A stretch of DNA of 64,000 nt. It comes from Moraxella porci DSM 25326 (GTDB lineage: Bacteria; Pseudomonadota; Gammaproteobacteria; Pseudomonadales; Moraxellaceae). Every line of letters starts with the position of its first letter. Position 1 is the stretch's first letter. The notes under the pieces are model-generated. The model made no database searches. It saw nothing but the letters and a program-made list of their open reading frames with translations, and had not been told where the DNA came from. The position numbers were made by a program, and so were the translations under genes. This document shows positions 51,736-60,735 of the stretch, piece by piece. The stretch lies in contig NZ_MUYV01000006.1 in assembly GCF_002014855.1 (NCBI RefSeq), positions 62,001 to 126,000 of the forward strand, in the 5' to 3' direction.

Positions 51736-52623
51736 TCAGCGCACCACCCACCGCCATGGCTGCAATGCGCCAAGTGCCATACCGATCAGACCGCAGACCA
51801 TGATGGGATTAAGTGTCTCACCAAGCAGTGGCACGGCTAGGATACTTGCGATAAATGGGGCAAGATTGGCGATACTACCTGCCTTGAACAGTCCGATTTT
51901 CTCCACCGCCTTAGCATAAGTCAGCGTCGCCACAATCACCACAGCGACACCGTGAAATAGCCCCTGTACCGCCAAATGCAGCGGCTTGACATCACCAAAC
52001 TGTGGCGTCACAAATACCGCATACACAGGCAGATACAGCACCGCCGACCAGATGCCAACACCGCTCATCACCTGCCACGGCGTAAACGGCCATTTGCGTA
52101 GCAGTACCGAAAACAACCCCCAGCACACTGCACTGCCGATGAACATCGCATCCCCCACGCCAAAGCCGCCGTCTTTTATTGACATCATCACTGTCATCAA
52201 AGTTAGCGTGATGACGATGATGGACAGCCCGATACCTGTTTGGCGATCGACTTTTTGCCCGAGCATCAGATAAGCGATCAGAGCGGCGAATAATGGAAAA
52301 GTCCCATTCAAAAACACCACGCCATGCACCACAGGCGCATAAAAAAATCCACTATACACAAACACACAATAGCCAATACTGCCCGACAGTGCCAATAGCA
52401 CCATGCGATAATCGAACAAAAATCGATAGTCTTTTTTGAGCCATAAAATCGGCATCAAAATCAACGCAGCGATACCAAATCGCATGGCAAGCACATCCCA
52501 CACTTGGATTTGCCAATAGGCGTTCAGCCGTGCAATCAGGCTAAAACTCCCCCAAATTAGCATGGTGATGAGAGTAAAAAAGTAGCCTTGTTGTTCATCG
52601 GTCATCGTGGCAAGTGTTTTCAT
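51736..52623 (-). CDS. EamA/DMT-family transporter
   Basis: Inner-membrane protein of 295 residues with about ten helices in two EamA repeats (LITMLIWGSFSLIARLNAY, and GSAVCWGLFSVLLRKWPF for the second half). The substrate is unknown; relatives export metabolites such as amino acids. Its stop abuts that of the converging WG-repeat gene, with no space for a separate terminator. A second ATG at 52605 is possible as the start. Confidence 0.82.
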   Translation of the reverse strand: MKTLATMTDEQQGYFFTLITMLIWGSFSLIARLNAYWQIQVWDVLAMRFGIAALILMPILWLKKDYRFLFDYRMVLLALSGSIGYCVFVYSGFFYAPVVHGVVFLNGTFPLFAALIAYLMLGQKVDRQTGIGLSIIVITLTLMTVMMSIKDGGFGVGDAMFIGSAVCWGLFSVLLRKWPFTPWQVMSGVGIWSAVLYLPVYAVFVTPQFGDVKPLHLAVQGLFHGVAVVIVATLTYAKAVEKIGLFKAGSIANLAPFIASILAVPLLGETLNPIMVCGLIGMALGALQPWRWVVR

Positions 52624-52928
52624 GCGAATATCTTATAAAATCAGGATTTGCCATTGTAACAGATTGTCATTAGGCTGTATATCAAGGCGATTGCAGCCAA
52701 GCCATCACAGCTACTTTGTCTTATCTTGATAAGGCGATGAGCGGGCGAAAGTTTGGGATCGATGATGATTAATATAAAATTCAAGTAATTTATGCAGCGT
52801 GACTGGATGGTCAAAATCGCGATTTTAGCATGAAAAAGTTTCGCCAAATGGTTTACAAATCGGCGCTAAATGTGTAACCTATTCATGAAACAATTTCACC
52901 TTCACATCTGAGAATTAAAGAGGACTTT
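52624..52928. other. 305-bp divergent region between the EamA gene and etfB
   Basis: Non-coding. TTTACA (52852-52857) with TAACCT (52875-52880) at 17-bp spacing is a weak promoter candidate for etfBA. AGAGGA is the etfB ribosome binding site. An open frame at 52641-52847 on the minus strand has no support. Confidence 0.4.
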
Positions 52929-53678
52929 ATGAAGATAGTAGTTGCGGTAAAACGCGTTGTGGATCACAATGTCAAAGTGCGTGTCAAGGCTGACGAAACA
53001 GGTGTTGAGCTTGCTAATGCCAAGATGTCTGTCAACCCATTTTGTGAAATCGCCATCGAAGAAGCAGTACGCCTAAAAGAAAAAGGCGTGGCATCTGAGA
53101 TCATCGCAGTGAGTGTTGGCACAACCCAAGCTCAAGAGCAAATTCGCTCTGCATTGGCATTGGGTGCTGACCGTGGTATTTTGGTTGAGACCGATGCCAA
53201 AGCCTATCCGCTACAAGTCGCCAAAATCCTAAAAGGTATCGCCGAACAAGAAGGCGCTCAAATTGTCCTACTGGGCAAACAAGCCATCGATGATGACAAT
53301 AACCAAACCGGTCAGATGCTGGCAGCACTGATGGGTGTGGGTCAAGGTACTTTTGCATCAGAAGTGGTGGTTGAGGGTGATAAAGTGAATGTCACTCGTG
53401 AAATCGATGGCGGTCTGCAAACCGTTGCTTTGCCACTGCCTGCGGTGATTACGACCGACTTGCGTCTGAATGAACCACGCTTCCCAAAACTGCCAAACAT
53501 CATGGCGGCCAAGAAAAAACCACTAGAAACCAAAACGCCAGCGGACTTCGGTGTGGATATGACTTCTAAGCTTGAGACGGTCAAAGTGGTTGCACCAAAA
53601 GAGCGTTCAGCAGGTGTCAAAGTGGCTTCAGTTGATGAGCTGATTGACAAACTAAAAAATGAAGCACGCGTCATCTAA
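52929..53678 (+). CDS. etfB: electron transfer flavoprotein subunit beta
   Basis: AMP-binding subunit of ETF, which passes electrons from acyl-CoA dehydrogenases to ETF-ubiquinone oxidoreductase. It starts [19 protein letters not shown] and has [21 protein letters not shown] and [19 protein letters not shown], all typical. Length 249 is normal. etfA follows after 30 bp. Confidence 0.96.
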   Translation: MKIVVAVKRVVDHNVKVRVKADETGVELANAKMSVNPFCEIAIEEAVRLKEKGVASEIIAVSVGTTQAQEQIRSALALGADRGILVETDAKAYPLQVAKILKGIAEQEGAQIVLLGKQAIDDDNNQTGQMLAALMGVGQGTFASEVVVEGDKVNVTREIDGGLQTVALPLPAVITTDLRLNEPRFPKLPNIMAAKKKPLETKTPADFGVDMTSKLETVKVVAPKERSAGVKVASVDELIDKLKNEARVI

Positions 53679-53708
53679 TACGGTTATTACAGATTAAGGA
53701 TAAGAATT

Positions 53709-54638
53709 ATGGCAATTTTAGTCTATGCAGAACATGACAATAAAGAATTAAAATCAGCAACACTGGCGACCGTGACCGCTGCGACTCAGATGGGCGGTGA
53801 TGTGCATCTATTGGTCGCAGGCGCAGGCTGTCAAGCAGTCGCTGAACAGGCTGCCAAAGTCGCAGGCGTGAGCAAAGTTTTGGTAGCAGATAACGCTGCC
53901 TATGCCAATCAGCTGGCTGAGAATGTCTCGCTACTGGTCAAAGACCTAGCGGCAGGTTATAGCCATATCGTCGCACCAGCGACCACCACAGGCAAGAACT
54001 TCCTGCCACGCGTCGCAGCACTACTGGATGTCAGCATGGTCTCAGACATCACTGCTGTGGTCGATGCCAACACCTTTGAGCGTCCGATCTATGCTGGTAA
54101 TGCCACCGCCACGGTCAAAACTTCTGAATCAATCGTCATCGTCACAGTACGCGGCACAGCATTTGAGCCAGCAGAGCTGACTGGCTCAGCTGCCATCGAA
54201 GCAGTAGCGACAGCAACTGATGCAGGCAAATCAAGCTTCGTCAAAGAAGAGCTGGCAGTATCTGATCGCCCAGAGCTGACTTCAGCGAGCATCGTCGTCT
54301 CAGGTGGCCGTGCACTGGCAAGCGGTGAGAACTTCACCAAATACATCGAGCCACTGGCAGACAAACTGGGTGCTGCTGTGGGCGCTAGCCGTGCAGCGGT
54401 GGATGCAGGCTTTGTACCGAATGATATGCAGGTCGGTCAAACTGGTAAAATCGTCGCCCCAAATCTCTACATCGCTGTAGGTATCTCAGGTGCGATTCAG
54501 CACTTGGCGGGTATGAAAGACTCTAAGACCATCGTCGCCATCAACAATGATCCAGAAGCACCAATCGCAGGTGTGGCGGATTATTTCCTAGAAGGCGATC
54601 TGTTTACTGTCGTGCCAGAGCTGACTGCTAAGCTGTAA
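53709..54638 (+). CDS. etfA: electron transfer flavoprotein subunit alpha
   Basis: FAD-binding subunit of ETF, 309 residues. The C-terminal FAD domain carries VVSGGRALASGENF, VGQTGKIVAPNLYIAVGISG and AIQHLAGMKDSKTIVAIN. AAGGA lies before the ATG. The pair is followed by a strong terminator, so etfBA is a two-gene operon. Confidence 0.96.
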   Translation: MAILVYAEHDNKELKSATLATVTAATQMGGDVHLLVAGAGCQAVAEQAAKVAGVSKVLVADNAAYANQLAENVSLLVKDLAAGYSHIVAPATTTGKNFLPRVAALLDVSMVSDITAVVDANTFERPIYAGNATATVKTSESIVIVTVRGTAFEPAELTGSAAIEAVATATDAGKSSFVKEELAVSDRPELTSASIVVSGGRALASGENFTKYIEPLADKLGAAVGASRAAVDAGFVPNDMQVGQTGKIVAPNLYIAVGISGAIQHLAGMKDSKTIVAINNDPEAPIAGVADYFLEGDLFTVVPELTAKL

Positions 54639-54662
54639 TCAGCTGTGATTTGATAAATATCA

Positions 54663-54697
54663 AAAACCTTGAAACTGTGATGGTTTCAAGGTTTTTT
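54663..54697 (+). terminator. intrinsic terminator after etfA
   Basis: Stem AAACCTTGAAAC / GTTTCAAGGTTT with a 7-nt loop and a T-run, 25 bp after the stop. To its right, 54698-54940 shows nothing I can support beyond a 27-codon frame from 54733. Confidence 0.88.
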
Positions 54698-54940
54698 GGT
54701 GATTGGCTTAGTATAAGGTTGGTTCGCCTTGTATGCTGATGACTACCAAAAGCACCACGAAAAATGATACACTGGCATTAACCAATCTCACCAAAGAAAT
54801 TTACTACGGCTTATAAATTATGGGGATTGATTTGGTGAAGTGTGGTAGAGCTATTACCATGCACTGTTAAACTATAATTTAAATTAAAGGAATTGTGTGC
54901 ATCATACTGTGCTGAAATTAAATTTACAAGGCAATAAATT

Positions 54941-55312
54941 ATGATTACATTAACCGAAGTAGTTAAAGAACAAATGTTTAGTGATGCAAAAAACTTATGG
55001 TTTTCTGCGTTATTTGAAAATATTCCAGCATCTTTCCCAAATATCACATTTGAAGAACAAAAGGCTTTATTCTTTATGCTTACTAAAGAAGCCTTAGATG
55101 TTGGTTTAATCAAATTTGTCCCACCTAATGGTATTTGGCATGAAGGATATGACATTTGGGATGTCTCATCGGATGAAATTATTGCCTATCTTAGAGATAA
55201 TTTCCCTAAAGATGCGAAAGATGAGCTAGATTCTTGTGTTAATAACTATTTTTATGATATTGCTCCAGCCGTCCTATGGCGTCAAGATGATGGCAGTTAT
55301 TATGGTAGTTAA
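54941..55312 (+). CDS. hypothetical protein, DUF596-like
   Basis: Acidic, soluble 123-residue protein. The pattern KALFFMLTKEALDVGLIKFVPP, then IWDVSSDEIIAYLRDNFP and a terminal YDIAPAVLWRQDDGSYYG resembles the DUF596 family, known from Neisseria and Pasteurellaceae. The match is from memory. DUF596 genes are often found as orphans in variable loci, some near toxin cassettes. AAGG precedes the ATG. The codon use is AT-rich compared with the etf genes, and a palindromic repeat follows 29 bp downstream. Confidence 0.65.
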   Translation: MITLTEVVKEQMFSDAKNLWFSALFENIPASFPNITFEEQKALFFMLTKEALDVGLIKFVPPNGIWHEGYDIWDVSSDEIIAYLRDNFPKDAKDELDSCVNNYFYDIAPAVLWRQDDGSYYGS

Positions 55313-55341
55313 ATCAATTTGTCAATACCCATAAATCAAGT

Positions 55342-55414
55342 AGTATGGTAGGATGCGTACAACGCACCACTGAAACGGTTGATTAACGGCGCGCTGTGCG
55401 CACCCTACTGTACT
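55342..55414. repeat. palindromic repeat, copy 1 (full)
   Basis: About 73 bp with imperfect 27-bp inverted ends: AGTATGGTAGGATGCG on the left and CGCACCCTACTGTACT on the right. It can fold into a long hairpin. Copy 2 at 56095 is the same element with a few changes, and copy 3 at 56981 is its left half. Confidence 0.85.
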
Positions 55415-55432
55415 ATGCTTTTAAACCCAAGG

Positions 55433-56077
55433 TCAGGATCTAAGCCAAAGATAAACAAAATTAAATAATCCATAATCTATTTTAAATAATTCAAGAATTT
55501 CTTTTCTTGATAAACCTCTTTTGTATAATGCTGCCGCATAAATTTTTTGTTGAATCTTGTTTGCAACATAAATTTTATGTTTGAAAATATTATCACTAAT
55601 GAACAAAGAAAAATCTAGATCGGTAGTGCAATCGGACAACTTTTTGTAATCATTGTCATTTAAATAAATTAGATAAGCAATAGCCTTTTGGCTTTCCAAA
55701 TCATTTTTGGACTTTATTATTTTGATATAATAAATATAATCTATTTTTTCCTCAAGAAAAAAACCATAAACTTCCAAAACGTTTATGTTAGCAGTAAAGC
55801 AGTTTTTATCAATGATATTTCTAAAAATAGCTCTAGATTTACAAGCGTTGTCTTTTAATAACTCTCTTGATATGGTGTTCGATAGTGCAAATGATAGAGC
55901 TATAATTGTACTAAAATGATCCACTAATGATAACTGATACAAAATCTCCATAGGGTTTTCATAAAAATCATCTATTTTGCCGAGTGCTTCCTCAGCCTCG
56001 ACCCATTCATTGGTATTGTACTCAATAGTTCCATCAAAAAACCCTCTGATAATGTTTTCGTAGTCATTATTTTTCAT
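55433..56077 (-). CDS. hypothetical protein, AT-rich
   Basis: Not recognised. A 214-residue acidic protein without signal peptide or membrane helix, mostly helical by eye, rich in Ile, Lys, Asn and Tyr. Its composition stands out from the core genes. AGAGAAG precedes the ATG at 56077. It is enclosed by repeat copies 1 and 2 and neighbours a DUF596-like gene and two broken genes, so it may be an orphan immunity-type protein; this rests on context alone. Confidence 0.6.
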   Translation of the reverse strand: MKNNDYENIIRGFFDGTIEYNTNEWVEAEEALGKIDDFYENPMEILYQLSLVDHFSTIIALSFALSNTISRELLKDNACKSRAIFRNIIDKNCFTANINVLEVYGFFLEEKIDYIYYIKIIKSKNDLESQKAIAYLIYLNDNDYKKLSDCTTDLDFSLFISDNIFKHKIYVANKIQQKIYAAALYKRGLSRKEILELFKIDYGLFNFVYLWLRS

Positions 56078-56094
56078 TTTATCTAACTTCTCTT

Positions 56095-56166
56095 AGTATG
56101 GTAGGGTACGTACAACGCACCACTGAAACGGTTAATTAATGGTGCGCTGTGTGCACCTACTGTACT
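56095..56166. repeat. palindromic repeat, copy 2 (full)
   Basis: Same element as at 55342: AGTATGGTAGGGTACG at the left end and GTGCACCTACTGTACT at the right. Its last bases overlap the stop codon of the broken gene at 56165. Confidence 0.85.
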
Positions 56167-56932
56167 AAATATCTCTTATAAAACTTGGTTTTTCAACATT
56201 TGGCATATTATCATAAGCCTTTAACAAAATCTGTTCAGGACTTAGTGGTGTACGATAATTTCCATACACAACTTTTAACCAAATGGCAGCACGGTTATAT
56301 TGACCATAGCCCAACCAAGTACTTTCAAGATGTTTGATAAGTAATTTTTTACCAAGCTCAAGCATGGTTGCATCATCATATTGTGGGTTTATTTTATTTT
56401 GACAAACTAAATAGCCATATTCTCTTGGTGTGAGGGTTTTTCTATTGATACTAATATTTTTATTGCCATAATATCGTTCAAACTCATCAATCCCTGCCTG
56501 ATAGGCTTGGGATTGGATACACAGTCCCATATAGTCATCCAAACAATAAGTTTTAAGCTGGTTTTTTTGACACCATAGTTCATCCACATAATAATCTGCA
56601 TACCACCGTCTAGCTTGCTCCCAGTCAGTTAAACTATCTGTGCCAGTATGTAGCCATTTGGCTAGGGCAAGGCTTTCATACATGCAGTATTGTCGAAATG
56701 CCATGCTCATCATTTTAAGCGTTTCTTTGTTGTCAATGGCTTCTTATAGCCATGCGATACGACTAGGTAAAATAACTTCTGTTTCTTGTTTAAGACCTAC
56801 AATCCAGTCAGAAATCATCATGTTAATACTAGCTTCGGACATTGCCCCCATATTAAGATTTGGGTCGTATTCCATATTGACTAAAAAGTCAATCATTGCA
56901 TTTTGTCTGCTAAGTATTGGATCAAATAGCAT
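56165..56932 (-). pseudogene. hypothetical gene broken by an in-frame TAA
   Basis: A gene of about 255 codons begins at the ATG at 56932, with AGAGGT as a strong ribosome binding site. After 62 codons the frame meets TAA at 56744-56746 and then continues in the same frame without a gap into the 182-codon open frame that ends at 56165. The flow ...SRIAWL-stop-EAIDNKETLKMM... reads as one protein. The product is helical, soluble and rich in aromatic residues, not recognised, possibly immunity-type by context. The stop codon at its end lies within repeat copy 2. Confidence 0.65.
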
Positions 56933-56980
56933 TTTTACCTCTTGTTAATCTATGACGCTATTACGAGCATTACCTGCCCC

Positions 56981-57017
56981 AGTATGGTAGGTGTGTACCA
57001 CGCACCACTGAAACTGC
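56981..57017. repeat. palindromic repeat, copy 3 (left half only)
   Basis: About 36 bp matching the left arm of copies 1 and 2 (AGTATGGTAGG, then CGCACCACTGAAAC). The right arm is absent. Confidence 0.75.
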
Positions 57018-57191
57018 AAGCATTACAGATGGGTTGGGGAAGGCTCTAGAGTGGTTTATGGTATCAGAAAAATATAAAGAGAATCAATTTTTTTAAGAGA
57101 TGAGTTTGTATACGAATGCAATGAATATGAATTTTCAAAAGCTTTATTTTATGCAATGGCCACTTTAGTGATTGATGGGTCGCACGGTTAA
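57018..57191 (+). pseudogene. gene fragment with a frameshift at a T7 run
   Basis: A short stretch that reads as protein only if one base is added in the TTTTTTT run at 57088-57094: before it GKALEWFMVSEKYKENQFF, after it DEFVYECNEYEFSKAL and YAMATLVIDG, ending at TAA 57189-57191. No start codon or ribosome binding site belongs to it. It begins directly beside repeat half-copy 3, so it looks like the 3' remnant of a lost gene. Family not recognised. Confidence 0.35.
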
Positions 57192-57227
57192 GAGCAAAAG
57201 TACAGCAGAATACACACCACAACCACT

Positions 57228-58097
57228 TTACAACTGTCCCGACTGTGGATTGATGGTCAAAAACACCACTTCAGGGCGATTAAAAATCCTAGGGATATAG
57301 CGTGTCGATTCACGAGCCAGTCCACGACTGACGATGAGCTGTGTCTGCTGACTGTGGCTTGATGGGTTGGGCAGTTGATAGCTGCCACCAGCGTATTTTG
57401 GCAGGATGCCTTGATTGGGTGCAAATAGCCCATTGATCAGATATGGCACACGCCATTGCCCACCATGTGCGTGCCCACTGATGACGATGTCAAAAGGATA
57501 ACGCGTATAATCGGTGATGTGCTCAGGGCGATGGCTGATTAAGATATTGGGCTTTTGAGCCTTGGCAAGCTGTCCAACCGTCCTGAGATCCTGTGCGAAT
57601 CGACCGCTGACAGGATCTGACACACCCCAAATCATCACAGGGCTGTCAGCACTGATGGCTTGTCCTTGATCATGTAGGATATGGATACCGTATTGGCGGA
57701 TTTTTTGTTCTATCTGCTGATAGGCGTCATGGGGTAGGTACAGTTCGTGATTGCCATTGACATAATAGACATTGGGCGTGATGGCAGACAGCTGGGATAA
57801 TAGCACATCTGCGTGCGCCTGTGGCAATACATCATCATAGATATCACCGCCAAGTACGATGGCGTCGATGTGTCGAGATGTCAGGATATCGATGATTTGG
57901 CTTTGGTTGTCGCCATAAAAACAGCTGTGCAAATCGGTGATGATGGCAATGTTTAGCGACTGTGTGGCAGGTGAGCCATGCGGTGCTTGCCAAGTGTAGT
58001 GCCGTACGATGATGCGGTCATCGGTCGCGATGATACCGATAACCAATAAAATCGCAACCGCTATCCAAAACCGAATCGAGCCAAACCAATGACGCAT
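57228..58097 (-). CDS. membrane-anchored metallophosphoesterase (YkuE/YaeI-like)
   Basis: Calcineurin-like phosphoesterase of 289 residues with one N-terminal hydrophobic helix (residues 8-24), so the catalytic part probably faces the periplasm. Metal motifs in order: IITDLHSCFYG, VLGGDIYDD, YVNGNHELYL, ISHRPEHI and ISGHAHGGQWR. Related proteins include YkuE and the LpxH-like group; the substrate is unknown. It ends the minus-strand group with the methyltransferase 5 bp upstream. Confidence 0.85.
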   Translation of the reverse strand: MRHWFGSIRFWIAVAILLVIGIIATDDRIIVRHYTWQAPHGSPATQSLNIAIITDLHSCFYGDNQSQIIDILTSRHIDAIVLGGDIYDDVLPQAHADVLLSQLSAITPNVYYVNGNHELYLPHDAYQQIEQKIRQYGIHILHDQGQAISADSPVMIWGVSDPVSGRFAQDLRTVGQLAKAQKPNILISHRPEHITDYTRYPFDIVISGHAHGGQWRVPYLINGLFAPNQGILPKYAGGSYQLPNPSSHSQQTQLIVSRGLARESTRYIPRIFNRPEVVFLTINPQSGQL

Positions 58098-58102
58098 AGT
58101 AT

Positions 58103-58882
58103 CTAGCTTTGATACTGTCTTTGGCGGAGCATCTCATAAAAGCAGATACTGCCTGCCACGCCGACATTGAGACTCTCTTGACCACCAGGCTGCGGCAGAG
58201 CGATGGCGGTGGCTTGGTTTAGGATGGCGGCTTCGACGCCTTGACCTTCGTGTCCGAGCACCCAAGCGACCTTGCCAGTCAAATCATGATCATAAATTAC
58301 CTTATCCACATGACTACTGGTGGCATACAGCGGCGTTTTGACAGATGATAGTAGTGCATCAGTACTCACCTGCTCGATGATGGTCAGTGAAAACTGCGCC
58401 CCCATGCCAGCGCGTAAGCACTTGGGCGACCAAAGGCTTGCCGACCCTGCTGTGCTGATGATGGTGCTGATACCGACCGATGATGCACTGCGAAGTAGCG
58501 TGCCGGCATTGCCTGCGTCCTGCACGCCATTTAGGATTAGGCAGTCATCCGTGATGGTGCTGAGCGCCTGTGTAGGCACATCGATGATTGCCATCACATC
58601 GACGCCATCGCCTAATGTGCGGATGTCTTTGTAGAGCTTATCGGTGATGGTGATGATGGCTCGCTCATCCATCTGTGCGATGATGGGTGCGATCTCTGGG
58701 TGATGGATGGCAGTTTCGCTGATGATCAGCTTGTCCACTGCCAAGCCTTTATCCAAATAAGCGGTCAATAAATGCACGCCTTCAAGCACGGTCTGCATGC
58801 TTTTTTTGCGAGTACGGTGATTGGTCAGTAGTGCATGAGCGTGTTTGATGGTGGGATTGTCTTTTGAAGTGATAAAATTCAT
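58103..58882 (-). CDS. SpoU/TrmH-family RNA 2'-O-methyltransferase
   Basis: Knot-fold RNA methyltransferase of 259 residues with an N-terminal substrate-binding domain (residues 1-95) and the three SpoU motifs: QDAGNAGTLLRSA, WVLGHEGQGV and QESLNVGVAGSI. This fits RlmB/TsnR-type rRNA methyltransferases; the target nucleotide cannot be told. Its ATG overlaps the stop of the AT-rich gene upstream by 4 bp. Confidence 0.88.
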   Translation of the reverse strand: MNFITSKDNPTIKHAHALLTNHRTRKKSMQTVLEGVHLLTAYLDKGLAVDKLIISETAIHHPEIAPIIAQMDERAIITITDKLYKDIRTLGDGVDVMAIIDVPTQALSTITDDCLILNGVQDAGNAGTLLRSASSVGISTIISTAGSASLWSPKCLRAGMGAQFSLTIIEQVSTDALLSSVKTPLYATSSHVDKVIYDHDLTGKVAWVLGHEGQGVEAAILNQATAIALPQPGGQESLNVGVAGSICFYEMLRQRQYQS

Positions 58883-59394
58883 GATGTTTTGCTGATTTGG
58901 GAAAATGGCATGAGAATTTGGGATAGGGTGTTTTGGTATTTATGTAGCCAATCTTGACATATTTCAAAGAATTTGGCAATAATTTCCTTTTTATGATTAT
59001 CGTCCACTTCTATTGTATCAAAAAGTTCCATTCGATAGCCAAGTTCAATGATGTCTGCTTTTATGTCTTCTTGAAAATTGTCATAAAAACAAGGTATGTT
59101 TAATTTATCCCAAGTAATTGGTAATTGTAGCCATGATTTGATGTAGCACATGGTGAAAATCAGTGATAAATCACAGATTTGTAATGATGGGAAATCTAAC
59201 TTTTGGCAGATGAGTAATAGGGTTTCTTTGCTTTCATGATAATTCAAATCATCAAATACGATGTTTAACATCAAGTCGTCATAAAATCCCAAGCTCATCA
59301 GCCAATCGTTAAATTTTATAATGTCATTATTGGATAATAAATCAAGCTGTAAGTAGCATAGTGTAAATACAATATGATATTGATTATTATTCAT
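58879..59394 (-). CDS. hypothetical protein, AT-rich
   Basis: Not recognised. About 171 residues, acidic, with many Ile, Leu, Asp and Asn, no signal peptide; the segment SLIFTMCYIKSWLQLP is hydrophobic but short. I chose the ATG at 59394 (MNNNQYHIVF); an ATG at 59409 is possible. Neither has a clear ribosome binding site. It lies between the conserved fbp and methyltransferase genes, and its composition resembles the small genes at 55-57 kb, which suggests acquisition. Confidence 0.6.
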   Translation of the reverse strand: MNNNQYHIVFTLCYLQLDLLSNNDIIKFNDWLMSLGFYDDLMLNIVFDDLNYHESKETLLLICQKLDFPSLQICDLSLIFTMCYIKSWLQLPITWDKLNIPCFYDNFQEDIKADIIELGYRMELFDTIEVDDNHKKEIIAKFFEICQDWLHKYQNTLSQILMPFSQISKTS

Positions 59395-59421
59395 AATGAA
59401 ACATGACATCTGGTGTATGGC

Positions 59422-60420
59422 TTAGGCTGGCTCACCATTTGCCAAGATACCTGCTTTGGCGTGCAATTCTTTGACAAATGCTACTTCTTCGACAGCACCC
59501 AGCACCACAGGGATACGCTGATGGATGTGTGTCGGCTCAATCTCCATGATGCGAGCCACGGCATCGGTTGATGCACCGCCTGCTTGTTCAATCACAAAGC
59601 TCATCGGATTGGCTTCGTACATCAGGCGTAGTTTGCCTGCTTTGCCAGCAATCTTGGTATCAAATGGATACATAAACACACCGCCACGGATCAAGATACG
59701 GTGTACATCAGCAATCATCGCTGCCACCCAACGCATATTGTAATCTTTGTTTCGTACGCCTGTATCACCAGCGACCAGACCATCGATGTATTCTTGGATT
59801 GGCGGCAGCCAGTAGCGATGATTTGATGCGTTGATGGCGTATTCGGCGGTGGATTTGGCGATTTGTACGCGTTCATTGATAAGGATATAAGCTTGGGTAT
59901 TTGGGTCAAAACTAAACATCGCCACGCCATCACCCAAGGTCAGTGCCAGCATGGTTGATGTGCCATAGATAAAGTAACCAGCGGCAACTTGGTTTTCACC
60001 TTTTTGCAAAAAATCCTCGGCAGTGGCTGTTTTGCCGACATTATGATATGGCAAAATCGAGAAAATCGTCCCAACGGTCATGTTGATGTCGATATTGCTT
60101 GAGCCATCGAGTGGATCAAACAGCACGAGCAATGAGCCGTCTTCGTTGGCAGGGCTGATGTCGTCAAGCTCTTCGGATGCCACGCCTGCACAGTGTGGAT
60201 TGCGAGTCAAAGCGCCCAGTAGTAGATCATTTGAGATGACATCGAGTTTCTTTTGGGCTTCGCCTTGGACATTTTCGTTACCCGCTTCGCCATGAATGCC
60301 AGCCAATGCACCTTTGTCCAGTAGATGGCTGATTGAGATACTGGCGGTGGCAAGCGTGGTCAAAGTGCTTGCAATCTCAGGTGTGCTATGTGTTTGCAGA
60401 TAGTCGTGTAAAGTTGTCAT
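59422..60420 (-). CDS. fbp: fructose-1,6-bisphosphatase class 1
   Basis: Gluconeogenic enzyme hydrolysing fructose-1,6-bisphosphate to fructose-6-phosphate. Metal-binding and catalytic motif [23 protein letters not shown] is intact, with VASEELDD upstream and [11 protein letters not shown] downstream. Length 332 is usual. A 12-bp unit is repeated three times directly upstream of the start. Confidence 0.95.
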   Translation of the reverse strand: MTTLHDYLQTHSTPEIASTLTTLATASISISHLLDKGALAGIHGEAGNENVQGEAQKKLDVISNDLLLGALTRNPHCAGVASEELDDISPANEDGSLLVLFDPLDGSSNIDINMTVGTIFSILPYHNVGKTATAEDFLQKGENQVAAGYFIYGTSTMLALTLGDGVAMFSFDPNTQAYILINERVQIAKSTAEYAINASNHRYWLPPIQEYIDGLVAGDTGVRNKDYNMRWVAAMIADVHRILIRGGVFMYPFDTKIAGKAGKLRLMYEANPMSFVIEQAGGASTDAVARIMEIEPTHIHQRIPVVLGAVEEVAFVKELHAKAGILANGEPA

Positions 60421-60735
60421 GGTTCATCCTTTGTTGTCATGGCGGTTGTCATGGCGGTTGTCATGGCGATGGCGGTGTCAGATTGGCGATTTTCTTGATA
60501 AAAAATCTCATTTTTTGCTTTGTAGTTGGCGGTAAATCGGCTAAACTATAAAGCATCAAACCAAATCACGATTCCAAAGCCATTGTACACATTATTTTAT
60601 AAAATAAATTAATTGTCGGCACTGTGCGTACTTGCCAAACAATCTGGCTAATAGTGTAGCAAATTTGCCCTAGAAATCATAGGCTTTTGTGTGGTGATAG
60701 GTAATGCTTTTTAAACTACTTGCAAGGATATCTTT
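60421..60735. other. 315-bp divergent region between fbp and pyrB
   Basis: Holds the triplicated 12-mer near fbp and a perfect 16-bp palindrome TTATTTTATAAAATAA at 60592-60607. The pyrB ribosome binding site (AAGGA) lies at the right end. Promoters were not resolved. The plus-strand open frame reading through the 12-mer repeat is not a gene. Confidence 0.5.
60433..60468. repeat. three perfect 12-bp tandem repeats in the fbp leader
   Basis: GTTGTCATGGCG occurs three times head to tail at 60433-60444, 60445-60456 and 60457-60468, followed by a partial unit. It begins 12 bp upstream of the fbp ATG, so copy number would change the 5' untranslated region. Confidence 0.95.

Noticed and set aside
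52641..52847. 68-codon minus-strand frame between the EamA gene and etfB
   Set aside because: No ribosome binding site and no protein-like pattern; the region must hold the divergent promoters.
54733..54816. 27-codon frame before the DUF596-like gene
   Set aside because: Too short, with no ribosome binding site; could be a leftover of an older gene but cannot be supported.
60333..60551. Plus-strand open frame with a repeated GCHG motif
   Set aside because: The motif is a by-product of the 12-bp tandem repeat, and the frame runs antisense into fbp.
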